Notes: generated by a model not told the origin, from the letters alone. Positions 18,806 to 27,092 are shown, counted from the stretch's first letter. The stretch: 64,000 bases of DNA from Winogradskyella costae (GCF_013403865.1 NZ_JABFDK010000001.1:1550001-1614000), one strand, 5' to 3'. Made by a program: numbers and translations.

Positions 18806-19537
18806 ATGGAAACACTTCAAGAAAAGACCCAAAAAGAAATAGGACAATATGTTGCTGACGATTTTAGAACAGCTGCAATTTTTTCTAAATACAAAATAGA
18901 TTTTTGTTGCAATGGTAATAGAACAGTAGAAGAGGCTTGCGATAAAAAAGACATAGACTATAATCATCTTATGGCTGAAATTAATCAGGTTTTAAATTCT
19001 AAAGGAGCTGAAACCATTGATTACAAATCTTGGCCGCTAGATTTATTGGCGGAATATATTGAAAAGAAGCACCACAGGTATGTCGAAGAAAAAATTCCTG
19101 TGCTGAGTCAGTTTTTAAATAAATTGTGTCGTGTGCATGGAGAGCGTCATCCTGAATTGTTTAAAATCAATGAATTATTTACAGCGTCTGCAGGCGAATT
19201 AACATCGCATATGAAGAAAGAAGAACTTATACTTTTTCCTTTTGTAAAAAGAATGGTTAATGCTAGACTAAAAAGTGAAGCCATTCAATCACCGCAATTC
19301 GGTACAGTAGAAAACCCAATTGCGATGATGATGGAAGAGCATGATGCCGAAGGTGACCGTTTTAGAGAAATTGATGAACTTACTAATAATTACACTCCAC
19401 CTGCAGATGCTTGTAACACCTATAAAGTTACGTTTGCAATGTTAGATGAATTTGAAAAAGATCTGCATTTACACATTCATTTAGAGAATAATATTTTATT
19501 TCCTGAAGCTATAAAACTAGAACAACAGTTGAGGTAA
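18806..19537 (+). CDS. ric: Iron-sulfur cluster repair di-iron protein Ric (ScdA/YtfE)
   Basis: A 243-residue cytoplasmic di-iron protein that repairs Fe-S clusters damaged by nitric oxide or peroxide. The N-terminal ScdA domain carries the IDFCCNGNRTVEEAC motif near residues 31-45. The C-terminal hemerythrin-like four-helix bundle has the ligand-bearing segments KKHHRYVEEK, HGERHPEL, HMKKEELILFP, EEHDAEGDRF and HLHIHLENNILFPEA. It follows rrf2 by 49 bp and has its own Rrf2-type operator. An imperfect hairpin terminator follows it. Confidence 0.95.
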   Translation: METLQEKTQKEIGQYVADDFRTAAIFSKYKIDFCCNGNRTVEEACDKKDIDYNHLMAEINQVLNSKGAETIDYKSWPLDLLAEYIEKKHHRYVEEKIPVLSQFLNKLCRVHGERHPELFKINELFTASAGELTSHMKKEELILFPFVKRMVNARLKSEAIQSPQFGTVENPIAMMMEEHDAEGDRFREIDELTNNYTPPADACNTYKVTFAMLDEFEKDLHLHIHLENNILFPEAIKLEQQLR

Positions 19538-19566
19538 AAGCCATCTCTACTACGTTTTTAAATTAG

Positions 19567-19615
19567 GAAAATCCTAAGATGTTATTCCCTTGCATTTTGG
19601 GATTTTCTTCTTATT
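19567..19615 (+). terminator. Terminator after ric
   Basis: Arms at 19567-19581 and 19593-19607 (GAAAATCCTAAGATG with CATTTTGGGATTTTC) pair over 15 positions with two G-T-type wobbles and an 11-nt loop. A short T-rich tract follows. It separates ric from the membrane-protein gene at 19648. Confidence 0.65.
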
Positions 19616-19647
19616 AATCTGCACCTCACTAAATCGTAATCTTAACA

Positions 19648-20859
19648 ATGCCAAAAAAATTAGTCGTCATATGTTTAATTAATTTTCTAATTGCTGCGGT
19701 AATGGGTTTGGCATTACGCTTTTCATTTATAGAACCCATTGGTTTAAATTATAGATTTTTAACGCACGCACATTCTCATGTAGCCATGTTGGGGTGGGTT
19801 TACTTAATGTTATTCACGCTATGTGTTCATTATTTTATTCCTAATGAAACAAAGGTTTTTAATCGCTTATTTTGGCTCACAGAATTTGCTGTTGTTGGTA
19901 TGATGATTAGCTTTCCGATACTAGGTTATGCAGCTATGTCCATAGCATTTTCAACATTACACATATTTTGTAGTTACTACTTTGCACATCTCATTTGGAA
20001 ACATCTTAAAACAGATTCTACTGTAACCGAAAAGTTATTAAAATCGTCACTCCTATTTATGATGGTTTCTACCATTGGAGTTTGGTGTCTAGGACCTGCA
20101 GTTTCCATGCTTGGATCAACGTCGGCCTTTTATCACATTGCCATTCAATTCTTTTTACACTTTCAGTTTAACGGTTGGTTTTTAATTGCTGTTATTACTG
20201 TGTTTTTTCACCTATTAAAGGTTGAAGACTCTAAACTATTTAGACAGTTTTATAGGTTGTTAATTGCATCTGCAATACTAACATTTGCCCTGCCAATTCA
20301 ATGGTTTGCGCCTCATATTAGCTTGCCTTGGATTAATGGAGTAGGTGTTGTGCTTCAAGTTTTAATGCTTTATAAATTCTTTCAACTTATAAAGCCTAAT
20401 CCGTATTTAGCATGGCACAAAGAATCAAAGCTTGTGACTTACATGTACGGTTTTGCATTGGTCTGTTTTATCTTAAAAGCTCTGTGTCAAACCGTATCTA
20501 TTTTGCCGGAATTCTCTGCCGTTGTTTACAATCACCGCAATTTTGTTATCGGATTTATTCACCTAATTATGCTAGGTGTCATTTCAGGCTTTTTATTTGC
20601 TTTCATTATAAAAAGCAACTTCCTAAGCAGTTCTAAAACTTTAAATTTTGGTGTGTACAGTTTCCTTTTAGGCTTTGTTTTAACTGAGGTACTGCTGTTA
20701 ATTCAAGGGATTATGTTTTACTTCGGAACTGGAATTCTACCCCATTATTACCTGTTATTATTCTTATTTAGTATCCTTTTACCATTAGGTATCGGTGTAC
20801 TATTATTCACTATTATTAAACACAAAAATTATGCAACCAAAACCGCAAAAACGACATAA
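19648..20859 (+). CDS. Multi-spanning heme-copper-oxidase subunit I-like membrane protein
   Basis: A 403-residue protein with about 10-12 transmembrane helices. The pattern resembles a reduced heme-copper oxidase/NO reductase large subunit. A histidine cluster (H40, H42, H44) opens helix 2 in THAHSHVAMLGW. H163 and H171 flank a central helix (FYHIAIQFFLHF), and H296 and H305 sit in NHRNFVIGFIHLIMLG. It lacks the adjacent His-His pair expected of a copper-B site, so catalysis is doubtful. It overlaps the hemerythrin gene downstream and lies beside ric and opposite nirK. A heme-binding or NO-related role is inference, and an NnrS-like role is an alternative. Confidence 0.65.
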   Translation: MPKKLVVICLINFLIAAVMGLALRFSFIEPIGLNYRFLTHAHSHVAMLGWVYLMLFTLCVHYFIPNETKVFNRLFWLTEFAVVGMMISFPILGYAAMSIAFSTLHIFCSYYFAHLIWKHLKTDSTVTEKLLKSSLLFMMVSTIGVWCLGPAVSMLGSTSAFYHIAIQFFLHFQFNGWFLIAVITVFFHLLKVEDSKLFRQFYRLLIASAILTFALPIQWFAPHISLPWINGVGVVLQVLMLYKFFQLIKPNPYLAWHKESKLVTYMYGFALVCFILKALCQTVSILPEFSAVVYNHRNFVIGFIHLIMLGVISGFLFAFIIKSNFLSSSKTLNFGVYSFLLGFVLTEVLLLIQGIMFYFGTGILPHYYLLLFLFSILLPLGIGVLLFTIIKHKNYATKTAKTT

Positions 20860-21295
20860 TGCACTTCAACCGTTAAGCAGAGAACACCATCATGGTTTAT
20901 TATTATCTTGGAAAATTAGAGCGGGATTCAGTAAAGACATCGACCCTAAACGCATTAGAGCTTATGCCGATTGGTTTTTTGAAAATCACTTAATTCCCCA
21001 TTTTGAAATAGAAGAAACTCACATTTTTAACATATTAGAGCCTGAAAACGAATTAATAAAACGCGCATTAGCAGAACACAGACGATTAAAGCGCTTGTTT
21101 GTAGATCGTGACGACGACTTAAAAATCTTGAGTAAAATTGAAGAAGAATTAGAACAGCACATCCGATTTGAAGAACGCATCTTGTTTCCCGAAATTCAGA
21201 AAGTAGCAACTGAAGCGCAATTGCGTCACATTGAAATCATCCATCAACCTGAAAAATTTGAGGATAACGAAAGTGATGTGTTTTGGAAATTATAA
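20831..21295 (+). CDS. Hemerythrin-like domain protein
   Basis: A 154-residue cytoplasmic protein with a hemerythrin/HHE fold. Candidate iron ligands are visible in SREHHHGLLLSW, HFEIEETHIF, AEHRRLKRL and HIRFEERILFPE. I chose the ATG at 20831 (MQPKPQKRHNALQ): an upstream in-frame ATG at 20795 would add twelve residues that read as shadow of the preceding gene. The start overlaps the end of the membrane-protein gene by 29 bp, so the two are translationally linked. Proteins of this type are often found with NO or oxygen stress genes, which matches ric nearby. It could bind O2 or NO through a di-iron site. Confidence 0.88.
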   Translation: MQPKPQKRHNALQPLSREHHHGLLLSWKIRAGFSKDIDPKRIRAYADWFFENHLIPHFEIEETHIFNILEPENELIKRALAEHRRLKRLFVDRDDDLKILSKIEEELEQHIRFEERILFPEIQKVATEAQLRHIEIIHQPEKFEDNESDVFWKL

Positions 21296-21365
21296 ATTGA
21301 TATTATGATTTATGTCATTGCAGCTCTTAATAAGTTTCCGTAACTTTAAGTATAAGTTTATGATT

Positions 21366-21434
21366 ATGAAAAAGATACTCTTGCTTGCGGATTTTTCTAA
21401 GAATGCTATAAATATAATTATTGATATTATATAG
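21366..21434 (+). pseudogene. Remnant of a universal stress protein gene (N-terminus only)
   Basis: A 22-codon frame reads MKKILLLADFSKNAINIII, which closely resembles the start of UspA-family proteins (MKKILLPTDFS type, followed by a helix entry), then stops at TAG. Nothing Usp-like follows in any frame before the next gene at 21480. It is best read as a decayed Usp gene. A real 22-residue peptide is possible but less likely. Confidence 0.5.
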
Positions 21435-21479
21435 TCATCAGGCAGGTGTTGAAAATAGACAAATTTAAAATTTAACGTT

Positions 21480-21929
21480 ATGGTCAAATCCTTAAAAAAA
21501 GAAGAATGTCAATTAATTTTGAATCAAAATTATATAGGACATTTGGCGTATATTTATCAAAACAAACCTTTTGTTGTCCCAATCACTTATTTTTATTCAG
21601 ACCATAGAATTATTTGTTATTCAGGGTATGGTCATAAAATTAATGCTATGCGTCAACATAATAACGTGGCTATAGAGATCTCTGAAATAACTTCAATTAC
21701 TAATTGGAAATCGGTCGTGGCTCATGGTCAATACATAGAGTTAGAACGCAGCAGTGCAAAAGCGTTATTGCACGAGTTTTCTTTAGGTGTAAAAGATGTT
21801 ATAATGCGAAAAGAATTACGCGACTTAGATTTTATTAATGAGTTTTCTGCTAAAGTTGATTCTGATGAAATCCCTACAATATTTGTTATAAACATTGAAG
21901 AATTAACAGGAAAGTTAAGGCATGACTAA
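21480..21929 (+). CDS. Pyridoxamine 5'-phosphate oxidase-like flavin-binding protein
   Basis: A 149-residue split-barrel flavoprotein of the PNPOx-like/NimA-related group. The start SLKKEECQLILNQNYIGHLAYIYQNKPFVVPITYFY and the barrel strand IICYSGYGHKINAMRQHNNVAIEI are typical. The middle segment WKSVVAHGQYIEL is the usual third strand. Such proteins bind FMN, FAD or heme, and some modify nitro compounds. It is the last plus-strand gene of the NO-stress cluster, and a 185-bp gap containing a Usp remnant separates it from the hemerythrin gene. The exact substrate is unknown. Confidence 0.85.
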   Translation: MVKSLKKEECQLILNQNYIGHLAYIYQNKPFVVPITYFYSDHRIICYSGYGHKINAMRQHNNVAIEISEITSITNWKSVVAHGQYIELERSSAKALLHEFSLGVKDVIMRKELRDLDFINEFSAKVDSDEIPTIFVINIEELTGKLRHD

Positions 21930-21967
21930 TCAAGACTGCTAACTCTTATACTTATAATGCTGTCGTG

Positions 21968-23227
21968 TTAATTATTCAGTGTTGTTTTAAATAAACTTGG
22001 TTTAACCGTAATCATTAACCAGGCCCAATTGTTAGCATTGTCTTTATTACCCGCTTTTAAAACCTCCATCGTTTCTGTGGCAAACATTTGCGAATAGCCT
22101 GCGTTAAAACTGATGTCTTTGGTCCACTTATAACCCAATACCAAATCTAATTCGGTGCCCAATGCATTGCTCATTTCTTTACCTGTTAGGTCTACGACAG
22201 TCGCTGCAGATGAAAACATATGAGGAGTTAGTTTTGCTGAAAACCGTTCTTTTTGATAATCGAATGAAGTATTAATGTCTAATAATCCAACAGAATTAGA
22301 ATGGTTGCCCACATAAAAATAATCCATTAGTCCATTAAATTTATGATTCGTACCAAACCAAGGATTAAATGATTTTAGCTTGTTTTCAGTAGTGTTCATA
22401 TCAGTTCCTGAAAGATATTCGGCGCCTATCCCGGTTTTAAATTCAGTGTTGATTTTATAATATGCATTAACCGCAATATTATAAGCACTCAAATCTGTGT
22501 CTGCAATTTTTCCGGTTTGAAAATAGATAGAAGCATCTGTATGCCATTTGGTTGTTTCAAAAGTAAACCGAGAACCTATAGTTTGGTTATAATCTACTTT
22601 CTGCTCGTCGTTTTCATTTATGTACGTTAAGCCGTTGTTTAATAGTAAAACACTTAATCCAACATTTTTTAGATTAGTATGATACCATATATATTGAAAT
22701 GCCTTATAATTATTAACGGAGTAATCTGTATCAAATACGGTTTCTTCATTTGCATTTAGAGCCAAACCAAAATCTAAACGATTCGTAGTATTTGGTTGAT
22801 AAGTAGTAACTAAGGCATCATGGCTTCTGGCTTGTTGTGCCCAGCCAACATTTCCGAAAATCCTGTGGTCGTCGTAGCTGATTTCTTGTCGACCTAATTT
22901 TATGGTTAATTTTGGATTGAATACTAATTCTGCCCAAGCTTCATGCAATGCAATTCCATTTTTATCTTCTAAAGACGTAGTATTAACATCGCCCCAAACT
23001 CTCACATTTTGAAACGACACAAAAGCATTCAATGTTTCACTTCCGTAGTTGAAATTTAATCGTGTACGTTGCGATATAAATGTCGCAGCATCTACATCAT
23101 CTGGAATCAGCGTTTTATAACCCTGTCGGTATTCAAATCGTGGTCTTAATTCTGCCGAAATCTCAAATTCTTGAGCATAGGATGTCATTACTACTCCTAA
23201 GCAAAGCATTGTTAGTAGTGTTTTCAT
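21968..23227 (-). CDS. Alginate-export-type outer-membrane porin
   Basis: A 419-residue outer-membrane beta-barrel with signal peptide (to about residue 18, SYAQ). The opening FEISAELRPRFEYRQGYKT, then QRTRLNFNYGSETLNAFVSFQNVRVWGD and KLGRQEISYDDHRIFGNVGWAQQARSHDAL, is the signature of the alginate export family porins. It ends in a phenylalanine-containing barrel strand region. As the last gene of the nirK-nirV-SCO unit (7 bp after SCO), it probably admits nitrite or another small anion. The actual substrate is not shown by sequence. Confidence 0.85.
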   Translation of the reverse strand: MKTLLTMLCLGVVMTSYAQEFEISAELRPRFEYRQGYKTLIPDDVDAATFISQRTRLNFNYGSETLNAFVSFQNVRVWGDVNTTSLEDKNGIALHEAWAELVFNPKLTIKLGRQEISYDDHRIFGNVGWAQQARSHDALVTTYQPNTTNRLDFGLALNANEETVFDTDYSVNNYKAFQYIWYHTNLKNVGLSVLLLNNGLTYINENDEQKVDYNQTIGSRFTFETTKWHTDASIYFQTGKIADTDLSAYNIAVNAYYKINTEFKTGIGAEYLSGTDMNTTENKLKSFNPWFGTNHKFNGLMDYFYVGNHSNSVGLLDINTSFDYQKERFSAKLTPHMFSSAATVVDLTGKEMSNALGTELDLVLGYKWTKDISFNAGYSQMFATETMEVLKAGNKDNANNWAWLMITVKPSLFKTTLNN

Positions 23228-23234
23228 CTTTAAA

Positions 23235-24005
23235 TTAGTATTGGGTTAACTGAAGGATGGCGTCAATAGTTTCTTTATTATCAACACCTAAACCTTCTTG
23301 TTGGTGTTTTAATTCACCTCCAGAATTAAACACACTAATAATATTAGAATGCGAAAAGTCTATAGGCGAAATTTCTTTATATTTTACAGATAATACATTG
23401 GCAAATTCGCGAACTCCACCATCTGTACCTTGCAAAAAGGTCCACTGTTCTCCATCCATCGCGTTTTCTATAGCGAAGGCTTTTAATCGTTCTGGTGTGT
23501 CAGTGTTTGGGTCGATAGAAATTAATGCAAATTGAACATTCTTAATATGCTCAACAGGAATTTTAGCTTCAATATGTCTCATATCGGCCACTAGTCTTGG
23601 GCAAGCTGCTTTACACGAGGTGTAAATCATTACTATGACCAAAGTTTTTCCTTTAAGATCTTCAAGTTGAATTTTATTGCCCTCTTCAGTATGCCAATCA
23701 CTTGTTAGGTTGAAAATAGATTCCTCTGAAATCTCTTCAGTTTCTATGTCTTTTGAAGCTGTTTCTATTTGTTTTAAATCCATGTTACAAATAGGACAGC
23801 TACCTGCTTCGTCGTAAGTCTTCTCTCCTTCGCATTGCATTGGACATTGGTACATAACTAATGCTGTGTCAGATGCTTTTGGTGCATCCGACTTGCATGA
23901 TGTTACAACCATTAACATTAGCAACGCTGAGATTATCAATTTTAAATAGTTGCTCACGTTATTTAAATGGATTAAGTGTTCGTGATATTTCTTTGAAACG
24001 TTCAT
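23235..24005 (-). CDS. SCO1/SenC copper chaperone with N-terminal heavy-metal-binding domain
   Basis: A 256-residue membrane-attached periplasmic protein. A hydrophobic N-terminus ends in a possible lipobox at Cys37. Next comes a YHS-like heavy-metal-binding motif (residues 52-76, CPMQC...CPICNMDL). A thioredoxin-fold SCO domain follows with the copper site CKAAC (C131, C135) and a later conserved histidine in SHSNIISVF. SCO proteins deliver copper to cytochrome oxidase. Its place in the nirK operon suggests it metallates NirK instead; this is inference. It overlaps nirV by 4 bp. Confidence 0.9.
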   Translation of the reverse strand: MNVSKKYHEHLIHLNNVSNYLKLIISALLMLMVVTSCKSDAPKASDTALVMYQCPMQCEGEKTYDEAGSCPICNMDLKQIETASKDIETEEISEESIFNLTSDWHTEEGNKIQLEDLKGKTLVIVMIYTSCKAACPRLVADMRHIEAKIPVEHIKNVQFALISIDPNTDTPERLKAFAIENAMDGEQWTFLQGTDGGVREFANVLSVKYKEISPIDFSHSNIISVFNSGGELKHQQEGLGVDNKETIDAILQLTQY

Positions 24006-24784
24006 TTATTTTCTTTTTTAATATCCTGTACACATCTAAAGCCTAAATTTTTCATAGAATATTTAGCTTTTAAACTTCCTCTAATGGCATAGCGCATAAA
24101 TGCGGCATAATTCATTAAATCTGTTGCATTAACTGCAGCACTTCCACAGAATAGGTTACTGTCCTTATCGACATCTTTTCTAGATTCTCCAGTTATTAAT
24201 ACCGAATTAAAATCTAAAGTCCACTCCCACACCAAACCGTGTAAATCGTAAACTCCCCAAGCATTTTTTGGTGTTTCGCCAATACGGTTTTCCTTTGTTC
24301 TAGGGGCTTCGTACCAGGCTAAAATTTGTGCATTATAAGATGGTTTAACACGCGCGTCTTTTGTGGTTTCGTCTGCCATGGCAACATATTCCCATTCGTC
24401 AATTGTTGGTAAACGCTTATTTTGACAATCGCAATAGGCTTTTGCCGCAAACCACGACACGTAGTTAACCGGAGTATTAGGATGAATAGAGTCGTTTGGT
24501 TCTAAGTCGGTTTTCCAATTAGTTAAATAACTTTTATCTGCAAATAACGATACAACTTTAGATGTTCTCCATTTTGGATTATCTTTTAGAAATTGCTTAT
24601 AATCTTCGGTAGATACAGGATAGATATCCATCTTAAAATCTTTGACTTCAACAACTGTAGAGTCTCTTCCATATAAAGGAATGTAGCGACTCCCTTCTAT
24701 AAGAACCATGTCTTTAGTCTGTCCAAACATTAAGGGTTGAACCACTAAACACACTATGAACAAACTAAAGACTTTGGTTTTCAT
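24002..24784 (-). CDS. nirV: NirV-like SUMF1/formylglycine-generating-enzyme family protein
   Basis: A 260-residue exported protein of the FGE-sulfatase (SUMF1) fold, with signal peptide MKTKVFSLFIVCLVVQPLMFGQ. I chose the ATG at 24784 because it gives this clean signal peptide; an in-frame ATG at 24811 lies inside nirK. Recognisable parts include PVSTEDYKQFLKDNP, NTPVNYVSWFAAKAYCDCQNKRLPT, the VYDLHGLVWEWTLD motif and a final YAIRGSLKAKYSMKNLGFRC. Genes of this family next to nirK are called nirV. The role in copper nitrite reductase maturation or function is not established. It starts 4 bp after the nirK stop. Confidence 0.85.
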   Translation of the reverse strand: MKTKVFSLFIVCLVVQPLMFGQTKDMVLIEGSRYIPLYGRDSTVVEVKDFKMDIYPVSTEDYKQFLKDNPKWRTSKVVSLFADKSYLTNWKTDLEPNDSIHPNTPVNYVSWFAAKAYCDCQNKRLPTIDEWEYVAMADETTKDARVKPSYNAQILAWYEAPRTKENRIGETPKNAWGVYDLHGLVWEWTLDFNSVLITGESRKDVDKDSNLFCGSAAVNATDLMNYAAFMRYAIRGSLKAKYSMKNLGFRCVQDIKKENK

Positions 24785-24788
24785 AATA

Positions 24789-26228
24789 TTATTTCTTTTT
24801 AACGTCGTCAACCATTTTTTTGGTTACTACTTTCTTAGAATTGCCCCAGCTATTATAAACATAGGTTAATACGTTAGCCACATCATCTGAAGAAATCATT
24901 TGTTTGGTCATTACACTGTTGTATTTATTTCCGTTTACAGTAATTTCTCCGCTTAATCCGTTTACAACTACTCCAATGGCACGATCTACATTTGCATTTA
25001 AGTAATCTGATTTTGCCAATGGTGGAAATGCATTCGGAATACCTTGACCCTCATTTTGGTGACATGCAAAGCAATTTTGCATATAGATTTGTTTTCCAAA
25101 CTCCATTTGTTCTTCGAAAGATTTTGCAGGAATTTCAGATTCTACAATCTCATTAGTGGTTGGCATGTTTTGTATGCCTGGGCCTTCAGGCAAATAAATC
25201 CCTTCTCTAATTTCACCAGAGTAAATTTTCTTTTCTTTTTCACCTTCAACTTTTAGCATACCTAAAGCTCCTTTATTAAAAGCTCTAAAAATGGAGTGAT
25301 CTACTAAAATAAAAGTGCCAGGCACGTCAACTCTAAACTCTACTATGGCTGCACCTCCTGCCGGAATAAGCGTGGTTTGTACGTTTTCATTTATGAGGTC
25401 ACCACCTTCAACGTGTACTTTATCGAATATTTCACCAATCACATGAAAAGAAGATACAAGGTTTGGTCCACCATTTCCCACATAAAGCCTAATGGTTTCT
25501 CCTACTTTTGCTGTTATAGCATTGTCGCCAGTTAATGCTCCAACACTACCGTTAAAGACAACGTAATCCGCATTTTCATCAACTGCTTTTTGCATGTCAA
25601 AAGGCTGTAGGCCGCGTTCTCCATTTTTGCCTTTGGTATAGAAATCACCTTGCATAATGTAGTATTCCTTATCAACTTGTGGTAACCCTCCTTCTGGCTC
25701 AACGAGAATAAGGCCATACATTCCGTTTGCAATATGCATTCCCACAGGCGCTGTTGCACAGTGGTAAACATAGAGACCTGGATTTAAAGTTTTGAATGAA
25801 AATGTTTTTTCATGTCCTGGGGCTACAAATGAAGATTCCGCTCCGCCTCCTGGTCCTGTAACAGCATGTAAATCGATATTGTGCGGTAATTTATTATCTG
25901 GGTGATTAGATAAGGTAAATTCAACTTCATCACCAACACGTGTTCTAATGAAACTACCCGGAACAGAGCCTCCGAAGGTCCAATACACATATTTTACTCC
26001 ATCTGTTAATTCCCCTTCTTCTTCAAGAATTTCCATATTAACAATGAGTTTTTTCGCTTTTCGTCTCCCTACAGGTGTGGGTACATTTGGCGGAGCAGTT
26101 AATTCCGCTATCATTTCTCTACGTACTGGTATTTCTGCAGTAGCAGTTTGCTGTTCTTGTTTTTCGGAATCCCCACAGCTTAATATTAGTAATGCTAGAA
26201 AGAGAACAATTGGTTGTAGTGTTTTCAT
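24789..26228 (-). CDS. nirK: Copper nitrite reductase NirK fused to a cytochrome c domain
   Basis: Periplasmic enzyme that reduces nitrite to nitric oxide, 479 residues. It appears to be a lipoprotein (Cys18). Two cupredoxin domains contain the expected ligands. Type 1 copper: H116, C157, H165 and M170. Type 2 copper: H121, H156 and the histidine in [11 protein letters not shown]. The catalytic Asp119 and a histidine in SFHVIG are also present. The TAPVGMHI loop resembles class II enzymes. A C-terminal class I cytochrome c domain begins with CFACH at 386-390 and likely feeds electrons intramolecularly. It is the first gene of nirK-nirV-SCO-porin, under a promoter with Fnr-like and Rrf2-type sites. 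Confidence 0.96.
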   Translation of the reverse strand: MKTLQPIVLFLALLILSCGDSEKQEQQTATAEIPVRREMIAELTAPPNVPTPVGRRKAKKLIVNMEILEEEGELTDGVKYVYWTFGGSVPGSFIRTRVGDEVEFTLSNHPDNKLPHNIDLHAVTGPGGGAESSFVAPGHEKTFSFKTLNPGLYVYHCATAPVGMHIANGMYGLILVEPEGGLPQVDKEYYIMQGDFYTKGKNGERGLQPFDMQKAVDENADYVVFNGSVGALTGDNAITAKVGETIRLYVGNGGPNLVSSFHVIGEIFDKVHVEGGDLINENVQTTLIPAGGAAIVEFRVDVPGTFILVDHSIFRAFNKGALGMLKVEGEKEKKIYSGEIREGIYLPEGPGIQNMPTTNEIVESEIPAKSFEEQMEFGKQIYMQNCFACHQNEGQGIPNAFPPLAKSDYLNANVDRAIGVVVNGLSGEITVNGNKYNSVMTKQMISSDDVANVLTYVYNSWGNSKKVVTKKMVDDVKKK

Positions 26229-26245
26229 CGGTTCAGATTTTTTCT

Positions 26246-26253
26246 CAAAAATA
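26246..26253 (-). promoter_or_regulatory. nirK -7 promoter box
   Basis: TATTTTTG on the minus strand matches TAnnTTTG exactly and lies 18 bp before the nirK ATG. No TTTG box is visible 19-21 bp upstream; that position is taken by the Fnr-like palindrome, as expected for an activator-dependent promoter. Confidence 0.6.
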
Positions 26254-26272
26254 AGTCGTATAGAAGACCTAA

Positions 26273-26292
26273 AATATGATATATATCATATT
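26273..26292 (-). promoter_or_regulatory. Fnr/Dnr-like palindrome in the nirK promoter
   Basis: Perfect 20-bp palindrome AATATGATATATATCATATT with core TGAT-N4-ATCA, as in Crp/Fnr-family boxes (TTGAT-N4-ATCAA). Its centre (26282.5) lies about 41.5 bp upstream of the start predicted from the -7 box, the class II activator position. Confidence 0.6.
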
Positions 26293-26293
26293 C

Positions 26294-26309
26294 AGGATAA
26301 ATTTGTCCT
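26294..26309 (-). promoter_or_regulatory. Rrf2-type operator in the nirK promoter
   Basis: AGGATAAATTTGTCCT, one base off a perfect palindrome, centred about 60 bp upstream of the predicted nirK start. It matches the elements before rrf2 and ric. Confidence 0.65.
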
Positions 26310-26392
26310 ATTTAATTTAAGCTTAGGTTTTATGTTCTTTTAAAAATTTAAAAGTCAATCATTAATTAGGAGGAGAGGAGTTAAAATTATAA

Positions 26393-26425
26393 TTAAGAAA
26401 AACCCACAAATGCTAGTTGTGGGTT
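26393..26425 (-). terminator. Terminator after the outer-membrane protein gene
   Basis: The stem AACCCACAA/TTGTGGGTT (26401-26409 and 26417-26425) has 9 perfect pairs and a 7-nt loop. On the minus strand it is followed by TTTTTCTT. It lies 55 bp after the stop of the gene at 26480-27025. Confidence 0.75.
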
Positions 26426-26479
26426 GTAATTATACATAAGACTATATATGCCGAGGATATGTTCAGAAATGTCATTTTA

Positions 26480-27025
26480 CTAAAAACTAAATCGTACAAA
26501 GGGCATCCAAGCTTCGGTATAAATACTTTTATCTTTATCGTAAAGGACATCGTATCTAATACCAATAGTAACATTTCCATTGGTATAACCTGCACCCAAA
26601 AATAATGCGGGATACCAATAGTTTTCATCAAGATTTGTTACATACCGGTCATCAAATTTACGACTAACGTGTAATTGTTCAAATTCAGTTGAAATCTGAA
26701 TTTCTCTATAAGGATTAAATAAGCCTATAAGACTACCTCCTAAAACGGTAGATTTAAAGACATCCTTTTGACTGCTATAAGAGAAGTTAGCACCAATTCC
26801 GGTGGCGATGTAAGGATTAAATCTATAGAGGGCGTTGGGAGCTAAAAAGCCACTAAAAAAACCATTTCCAAAGTTTAATCCAATGCCTCCGCCATATTCT
26901 ACGTGGCTCCAAAAGCTGTTCTTATAAGTAGTTGGTTCTTGAGCGAATGAAAAAAATGTAAAAAAACACATAAATAACGCACTTAATACTATTTTGTGCT
27001 TGAGAAAATGCTTCAGATTTGTCAT
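26480..27025 (-). CDS. Outer-membrane beta-barrel protein, unknown function
   Basis: A 181-residue exported protein. The signal peptide runs to about residue 28 (FFSFAQ). The rest alternates glycine-rich and aromatic strands (GGGIGLNFGNGFFSGFLAPNALYRF, YIATGIGANFSYSS, ALFLGAGYTNGNVTIGIRYDVLYDKDKS) and ends in phenylalanine (FVRFSF), the C-terminal pattern of outer-membrane barrels. The size suggests eight strands. It is monocistronic, divergent from sucA. No specific function can be assigned. Confidence 0.8.
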   Translation of the reverse strand: MTNLKHFLKHKIVLSALFMCFFTFFSFAQEPTTYKNSFWSHVEYGGGIGLNFGNGFFSGFLAPNALYRFNPYIATGIGANFSYSSQKDVFKSTVLGGSLIGLFNPYREIQISTEFEQLHVSRKFDDRYVTNLDENYWYPALFLGAGYTNGNVTIGIRYDVLYDKDKSIYTEAWMPFVRFSF

Positions 27026-27092
27026 AGTTTAATTTGTTCTATTCAATATGTTATAAATATAATAAATCCTTATCTATATTTACCAAAAGTTG

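Noticed and set aside
24785-24811. Longer start for nirV at 24811
   Set aside because: It would place nine extra codons inside nirK and ahead of a clean signal peptide that starts at 24784.
26368-26380. Purine-rich AGGAGGAGAGGAG resembling a Shine-Dalgarno sequence
   Set aside because: No start codon with an open frame follows at a useful distance, and genes here generally lack such sequences.
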